DNA from: Anaerolineae bacterium
Lineage (GTDB): Bacteria > Chloroflexota > Anaerolineae > Anaerolineales > Villigracilaceae
DNA: 10,009 nucleotides
Assembly (NCBI GenBank): GCA_003524705.1
Contig: DQGV01000472.1
Location: 1-10,009, forward strand
Direction of reading: 5' to 3'
Below, piece after piece: positions 7,040 through 10,009 of the stretch (position 1 is its first letter; every line of letters begins with the position of its first letter). The position numbers and the translations under genes were made by a program. Under the pieces are notes generated by a model that saw only the letters and a list, made by a program, of their open reading frames with translations, was not told the origin of the DNA and made no database searches.

Positions 7040-7441
7040 TTACGCCACATCGGCGATGGTGGTTTTTTCTAATTTAGTCGAGACGTGGTCTCGAATATCT
7101 TTGAATACTTTGGTGAGCCGCTTCTCTTTTTCGATGGGAGTTGATTCATAAAAATTTTCGCTGACGGATTCAGTGGGAGCGAGTGCGCCATCAAAGAGAC
7201 GAATCACCTCTGCAAGGGAAATTTGATTCGGCTTTTTGGCAAGTTGATACCCGCCTTTTTGACCTTTGGCACTGCGTAAAAAGTGAGCACGCTTTAATGC
7301 CAACATCAACTGTTCTAAAAATTTTGGTGGAATGCCTTGTGCTTTTGCAATCACATCAATGGAAATGAAGCCTTCATCTTGATGACGGGCGAGGTAGATT
7401 AAGGCAAGGAGTCCATATTCACTGCGGGTGGTAAGTTTCAT
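7040..7441 (-). CDS. Rrf2-family transcriptional regulator without Fe-S cysteines
   Basis: This 133-residue winged-helix regulator has the typical Rrf2 opening MKLTTRSEYGLLALIYLA (1-18), a helix-turn-helix at about 26-52 (ISIDVIAKAQGIPPKFLEQL), the wing GQKGGYQLAKKP (60-71) and the dimerisation-helix start ISLAEVIRLFDG (74-85). It contains no cysteine at all, so it cannot carry the three-Cys cluster of IscR, NsrR or RsrR. CymR is a known cluster-free precedent that responds through a protein partner. AGGAT (plus 7451-7455) lies 9 bases before the ATG. The gene is divergent from pstS, and a palindrome in the pstS promoter at 7516-7538 is the obvious candidate target. It heads the leftward cluster of lipoprotein, membrane protein and helicase genes. 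No cysteine desulfurase gene is adjacent. Confidence 0.85.
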   Translation of the reverse strand: MKLTTRSEYGLLALIYLARHQDEGFISIDVIAKAQGIPPKFLEQLMLALKRAHFLRSAKGQKGGYQLAKKPNQISLAEVIRLFDGALAPTESVSENFYESTPIEKEKRLTKVFKDIRDHVSTKLEKTTIADVA

Positions 7442-7466
7442 TTCTGATTTATCCTATTGGTTGTAT

Positions 7467-7495
7467 ATTGTAACTCACCTTAAACAGTCATAAAA
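7467..7495 (-). promoter_or_regulatory. Weak candidate promoter for rrf2
   Basis: On the minus strand TACAAT (plus 7467-7472) is a good -10, with TTTTAT (plus 7490-7495) 17 bases upstream as a poor -35. Transcription would start about 20 bases before the rrf2 ATG. The weak -35 suggests low or activator-dependent expression. Confidence is low. Confidence 0.3.
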
Positions 7496-7510
7496 CCTCT
7501 TAAATAAACC
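7481..7510. promoter_or_regulatory. Three 10-bp-phased TAAA repeats upstream of the pstS -35
   Basis: TAAA occurs at exactly 7481, 7491 and 7501, in units TAAACAGTCA, TAAAACCTCT and TAAATAAACC, and a related TAAC is at 7471. The array ends one base before the pstS -35 (7512). Direct repeats phased near one helical turn just upstream of -35 are how PhoB/PhoP-type regulators bind, though their usual period is 11 bases. An activator site is a reasonable guess; intrinsic curvature is the alternative. Confidence 0.35.
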
Positions 7511-7511
7511 C

Positions 7512-7540
7512 TTGACATAATTCAGTGGCTGAATTATGAT
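7512..7540 (+). promoter_or_regulatory. Strong sigma70-type promoter for pstS
   Basis: TTGACA (7512-7517) and TATGAT (7535-7540) are separated by exactly 17 bases, a near-consensus promoter. Transcription would start near 7547, giving a leader of about 113 bases before pstS. Such a strong core promoter in front of a conditionally needed transporter suggests control by repression, in line with the palindrome in its spacer. Confidence 0.7.
7516..7538. promoter_or_regulatory. Perfect 10-3-10 palindromic operator in the pstS promoter
   Basis: CATAATTCAG (7516-7525) and its exact reverse complement (7529-7538) flank the spacer TGG. The palindrome overlaps the end of the -35, fills the promoter spacer and covers most of the -10, so a bound dimer would block RNA polymerase. 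It lies upstream of the predicted transcription start and so would not be an RNA hairpin in the pstS message. Size and symmetry suit a dimeric winged-helix protein; the divergent Rrf2 regulator is the natural candidate, by inference. Confidence 0.65.
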
Positions 7541-7581
7541 TTTGTCAATAATTCCTATTGACTTACTAGGATTTAAGAAAT

Positions 7582-7605
7582 AAAAGAATAAGCGCTTATT
7601 TTTTT
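7582..7605. repeat. AT-rich palindrome with T-run in the pstS leader
   Basis: AATAAGCGCTTATT (7587-7600) is a perfect 14-base palindrome. Allowing one G-U pair, the arms extend to 7582 and 7605 around a GCGC centre. As RNA the stem is almost all A-U and the T-run is used up in pairing, so it would be a poor intrinsic terminator. It could be a second protein-binding site between promoter and gene. The function is not clear. Confidence 0.35.
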
Positions 7606-7659
7606 ATTATTAAACCCTACTAAACTGATAGGTTTTGTATATAAACTAGGAGTTAAACC

Positions 7660-8655
7660 ATGAAAAGACAAACTTTCACTTTATTATCTGTATTTCTAGC
7701 GTTGGCTGTTGCACTGTCAGCTTGTGGAACTGCTTCCCCAGCAGAATCAACTGTCCCCACGGAAGAAGCGGGCAATTCATCCTCTGAATTAAGTGGCACA
7801 CTTTCCATCTCTGGTGCTTTTGCTTTGTATCCCATGATGACTGTTTGGGCTGATGAGTTTAGCAAACTTCACCCCGGCGTTACTTTTGATGTGCAAGGCG
7901 GTGGTGCAGGCAAAGGTATGACCGATACGATTGCTGGTGCAGTAGATATTGGCATGATTTCACGAACAATCAAAGAAGAAGAAACGGCTCAAGGTATTTT
8001 CTGGGTATCTGTTACAAAAGATGCGGTTTTCCCAATCATCAATACAGAAAATCCAGTTGCCCAACAAATCCTTGAAAAAGGTATTTCCCAAGAAACTTTT
8101 AACAAAATCTATATCACTGGTGAAATTACCACTTGGGGTGAAGTTGTAGGTGACCCAACCAATACTGATCCAATTAACATCTTCACTCGTTCAGATGCTG
8201 CTGGTGCGGCAGAACAATGGTCTAAATATTCTGGTGGTGCCGCACAAGAAGATTTGCTTGGCATTGGCGTGAATGGTGAACCTGCTATGTTAGATACTGT
8301 TCTCAAAGACCCATTTGGCATTGGCTTTGGAAACTTAAACAGTATCTTCGATTTGAGCAATGGCAATTTAGTTCCAGGCATTATCATCCCACCACTTGAT
8401 ATCAATGAAAATGGCGTGGCTGATGCAGATGAGATTTACACTGTCAAAGAAGATGCCTTTGGCGCAGTGGCAAATGGAACATATCCATCACCTCCCGCAC
8501 GTTTTGAAAACTTAGCAACCTTAGGCAAACCAGAAGGTTTAGAACTTATCTTTATCGAATGGATTTTGACTGATGGTCAACAATATCTCGAAGCCGCTGG
8601 TTACGTGCCGCTCACACCTGAACAACAAGCTGAATCTTTAGAAAAATTGAAATAA
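7660..8655 (+). CDS. pstS: Phosphate ABC transporter substrate-binding lipoprotein
   Basis: This 331-residue exported lipoprotein captures phosphate for the PstCA permease encoded downstream. The signal peptide ends in the lipobox LSAC (Cys22), followed by a low-complexity linker to about 45. Phosphate-site motifs of the PstS fold are SISGAFALYP (49-58), the glycine-rich GGGAGKGMTD (80-89), DIGMISR (96-102) and FTRSDAAGAAEQW (175-187). The C-terminal WILTDGQQYLEAAGYVPL (301-318) is typical of PstS. At 247-258, DINENGVADADE fits a calcium-loop pattern with ligands at Asp247, Asn249, Asn251, Asp255 and Glu258; I believe related loops occur in some other PstS proteins. AGGAG (7648-7652) is 7 bases before the ATG. 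Expression is likely governed by the promoter and operator at 7512-7540. Confidence 0.93.
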   Translation: MKRQTFTLLSVFLALAVALSACGTASPAESTVPTEEAGNSSSELSGTLSISGAFALYPMMTVWADEFSKLHPGVTFDVQGGGAGKGMTDTIAGAVDIGMISRTIKEEETAQGIFWVSVTKDAVFPIINTENPVAQQILEKGISQETFNKIYITGEITTWGEVVGDPTNTDPINIFTRSDAAGAAEQWSKYSGGAAQEDLLGIGVNGEPAMLDTVLKDPFGIGFGNLNSIFDLSNGNLVPGIIIPPLDINENGVADADEIYTVKEDAFGAVANGTYPSPPARFENLATLGKPEGLELIFIEWILTDGQQYLEAAGYVPLTPEQQAESLEKLK

Positions 8656-8663
8656 AAATTATT

Positions 8664-8715
8664 AGTCACAGAGAACATTGAGAAAAACTTTTACTGCTCA
8701 GTGTTCTCTGTGACT
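8664..8715. repeat. Dispersed hairpin repeat in the pstS-pstC gap
   Basis: AGTCACAGAGAACA (8664-8677) and TGTTCTCTGTGACT (8702-8715) are perfect 14-base inverted repeats. Five more pairs inside (TTGAG with CTCAG, one G-U) make a 19-bp stem with a 14-base loop (8683-8696). This resembles a GTCACAGAGAACA-type dispersed repeat that I recall from many environmental genomes. It starts 9 bases after the pstS stop and ends 15 bases before the pstC ATG. In the mRNA it would be a very stable stem that could protect the pstS message from 3' decay. There is no T-run after it, so it is not a classic terminator. Confidence 0.75.
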
Positions 8716-8730
8716 CTATGGCAAAAAATC

Positions 8731-9681
8731 ATGAATCAAGTTAATGTAATAAAAACTATTCAGGAAAACCGCACCAAGAAAAATATTTTTGCACAAAAAA
8801 TATTTTTTGGAATCACAATTTTCCCAGTCATATTAACCCTAGATCGTGCAATTGCACTTTTCTTCCGCGCTTTCCCTATCTTAAGTGAATATCAACTTTC
8901 AGATTTATTGTTTGGCGAAGTATGGCGACCCAATCAAGGTTTATTTGGGTTTCGTCCATTTATTCTCGGCACAATTTGGGTCACAACTGTTGGCGTGATT
9001 CTTGCAGTGCCTGCTTGTTTGCTCGTTTCAATTTATCTAGCTGAATATGCACATGCTCGCACACGTTCAATCGCAAAACCAATTTTAGATTTACTCGCCG
9101 CGATTCCACCTGTTGTATATGGTGTGTGGGGATTACTTGCCATCGTCCCTTTTGTGGATGATGTGCTCGCGCCTCTTGCTGAGGGGAAACTTGATTCTGT
9201 ACCTCTACTTTCGGTTACCCAACCAACTGGATTTGGCATCCTCGCCGGTGGAATTGTTTTAGCAGTGATGATTGCTCCCTTAATTATTTCAGTCACTTTT
9301 GAAGTGTTATCTACAGTTTCAAATGATTTAAGACATGCTTCTTTAGGTGTTGGGGCTACTCAATGGCAAACGATTCGTAATGTAGTCATTCCACAAACTT
9401 TGCCAGGCATCATCGCCGCCATTGTTTTAGGAGCATCGCGTGCATTAGGTGAAACAATTGCAGTATTAATGGTTGTCGGCAATGTTCCAAATATTCCAAC
9501 TTCTATTTTTGATACAGCTTATCCATTACCAGCATTGATTGCCAATAACTATGGCGAAATGATGTCCATTCCGCTTTATGACGCCGCTTTGCTTGGTGCA
9601 GCACTTGTTTTATTGGTCGTGATTTTAATTTTCAATATTCTCTCAACTTTGGTCTTACAAAGAATGTTGAGGCGCAAATGA
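8731..9681 (+). CDS. pstC: Phosphate ABC transporter permease PstC
   Basis: This 316-residue inner-membrane permease pairs with PstA to form the phosphate channel. Hydrophobic segments lie near 24-46, 78-102, 117-140, 167-190, 224-250 and 285-309. The cytoplasmic EAA loop that contacts the PstB ATPase is LRHASLGVGATQWQTIRNVV (200-219) followed by IPQTLPGI, and ASRALGETIAV (235-245) is a strong PstC/PstA signature. I start at ATG 8731. The frame is open back to a GTG at 8701, but those ten codons come from the dispersed hairpin repeat and are not expected in PstC. No clear Shine-Dalgarno precedes either start, so translation may be weak or coupled. The stop overlaps the pstA start by 4 bases (ATGA). 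Confidence 0.9.
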   Translation: MNQVNVIKTIQENRTKKNIFAQKIFFGITIFPVILTLDRAIALFFRAFPILSEYQLSDLLFGEVWRPNQGLFGFRPFILGTIWVTTVGVILAVPACLLVSIYLAEYAHARTRSIAKPILDLLAAIPPVVYGVWGLLAIVPFVDDVLAPLAEGKLDSVPLLSVTQPTGFGILAGGIVLAVMIAPLIISVTFEVLSTVSNDLRHASLGVGATQWQTIRNVVIPQTLPGIIAAIVLGASRALGETIAVLMVVGNVPNIPTSIFDTAYPLPALIANNYGEMMSIPLYDAALLGAALVLLVVILIFNILSTLVLQRMLRRK

Positions 9682-10009
9682 ACTTTAAGAAAAAACATTT
9701 TGAACGAAGACATCTGATTGAATTATTCATAAAAACAATCATGCGAATTGCTTTAATCATTGTAGCAAGTTCGCTTGGCTTAATTCTTTGGACAATCATT
9801 TCACGCGGACTTCCCTCCTTAACTTGGGATATGGTCACACAAATCCCAAAAGGTGGATACTACATGGGCAAAGAAGGTGGCATTCTGAATGCGATTATTG
9901 GGTCTATTTATTTAGCCAGTGGCGGAACGTTAATTGCAATTATATTGAGTTTGCCAATTGCTTTATATCTACAAGCCTATGCTCAAGATTCAAAATGGGG
10001 TGATTACGT
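9678..10009 (+). CDS. pstA: Phosphate ABC transporter permease PstA, 5' part (cut by the window edge)
   Basis: The ATG at 9678 overlaps the pstC TGA as ATGA, with GAGG (9669-9672) 5 bases upstream, a normal coupled start. The visible 110 codons begin MNFKKKHFERRH, then a first membrane helix (about 22-42), an external loop with SRGLPSLTWDMV (45-56), IPKGGYYMGKEGGI (59-72) and a second helix (about 74-100) with SLPIALYLQAYA (91-102). The loop-then-GGI pattern at the entry to the permease domain is typical of PstA. The EAA loop and the rest lie beyond position 10009. The gene is open to the edge with no frameshift. Confidence 0.88.
   Translation, partial: MNFKKKHFERRHLIELFIKTIMRIALIIVASSLGLILWTIISRGLPSLTWDMVTQIPKGGYYMGKEGGILNAIIGSIYLASGGTLIAIILSLPIALYLQAYAQDSKWGDY

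Noticed and set aside
7565..7657. Direct repeat ACTAGGA-N-TTAA at 7565 and 7645
   Set aside because: The second copy contains the pstS Shine-Dalgarno and the first has no start codon after it; a 7-base exact match this close may be chance.
8664..8715. Rho-independent terminator after pstS
   Set aside because: The stem is strong but no T-run follows, and the permease genes continue directly, so a processing or stabilising hairpin is more likely.
8701..8730. GTG start for pstC at 8701
   Set aside because: The ten extra codons are the right arm of a dispersed hairpin repeat; ATG 8731 gives a normal PstC N-terminus.

Overview
The window reads as an AT-rich bacterial chromosome segment of ordinary housekeeping genes, with repeats packed into the gaps between genes. 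Lipoproteins with Thr/Pro-rich linkers, a short ACT-less PGDH, a YbhN/AglD-type membrane protein, a YprA/MrfA-type helicase and a pstS-pstC-pstA order fit Chloroflexota (Anaerolineae-like). This placement is an inference from gene style, not from a marker gene. No rRNA, tRNA, CRISPR array, integrase or transposase is visible.

Layout. Positions 1-324 hold a possible leftward gene start at the edge, a near-consensus promoter (TTGACA-16-TAGAAT) and a leader with three small REP-like hairpins. Next, on the + strand, come serA (325-1227) and a DUF1015 gene (1342-2661), separated by a dispersed MITE-like inverted repeat of about 98 bp. These run tail-to-tail, with a 4-base overlap of stop codons, into a leftward cluster. 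In transcription order that cluster is: a cysteine-free Rrf2-family regulator (7441-7040), an SH3-domain lipoprotein (6990-6202), a multi-TM UPF0104-type protein (6181-5171) and a large DExH helicase (5174-2658). Divergent from rrf2, on the + strand, is the high-affinity phosphate transporter: pstS (7660-8655), pstC (8731-9681) and pstA (9678 to the edge, truncated by the window).

How the parts work together. SerA starts serine synthesis, and the co-directional DUF1015 protein is probably functionally linked to it. PstS captures phosphate outside the membrane and hands it to the PstC/PstA permease; PstB and PhoU would be expected beyond the right edge. The rrf2/pstS divergent region is the best regulatory find: a perfect 10-3-10 palindrome fills the spacer of a TTGACA-17-TATGAT promoter facing pstS, which is a classic repressor-site position, and the nearest regulator gene is the Rrf2 protein itself.

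The most unusual protein is the helicase: a complete HNH nuclease motif (CxxC...VHH...N...CxxCH) lies inside its C-terminal DUF1998/MZB region. Other oddities are degenerate tandem heptanucleotides inside the helicase coding sequence, and two unrelated dispersed hairpin repeats that each occupy the upstream region of a cistron lacking a visible Shine-Dalgarno sequence. I see no wholly new multi-gene defence or mobile system here.
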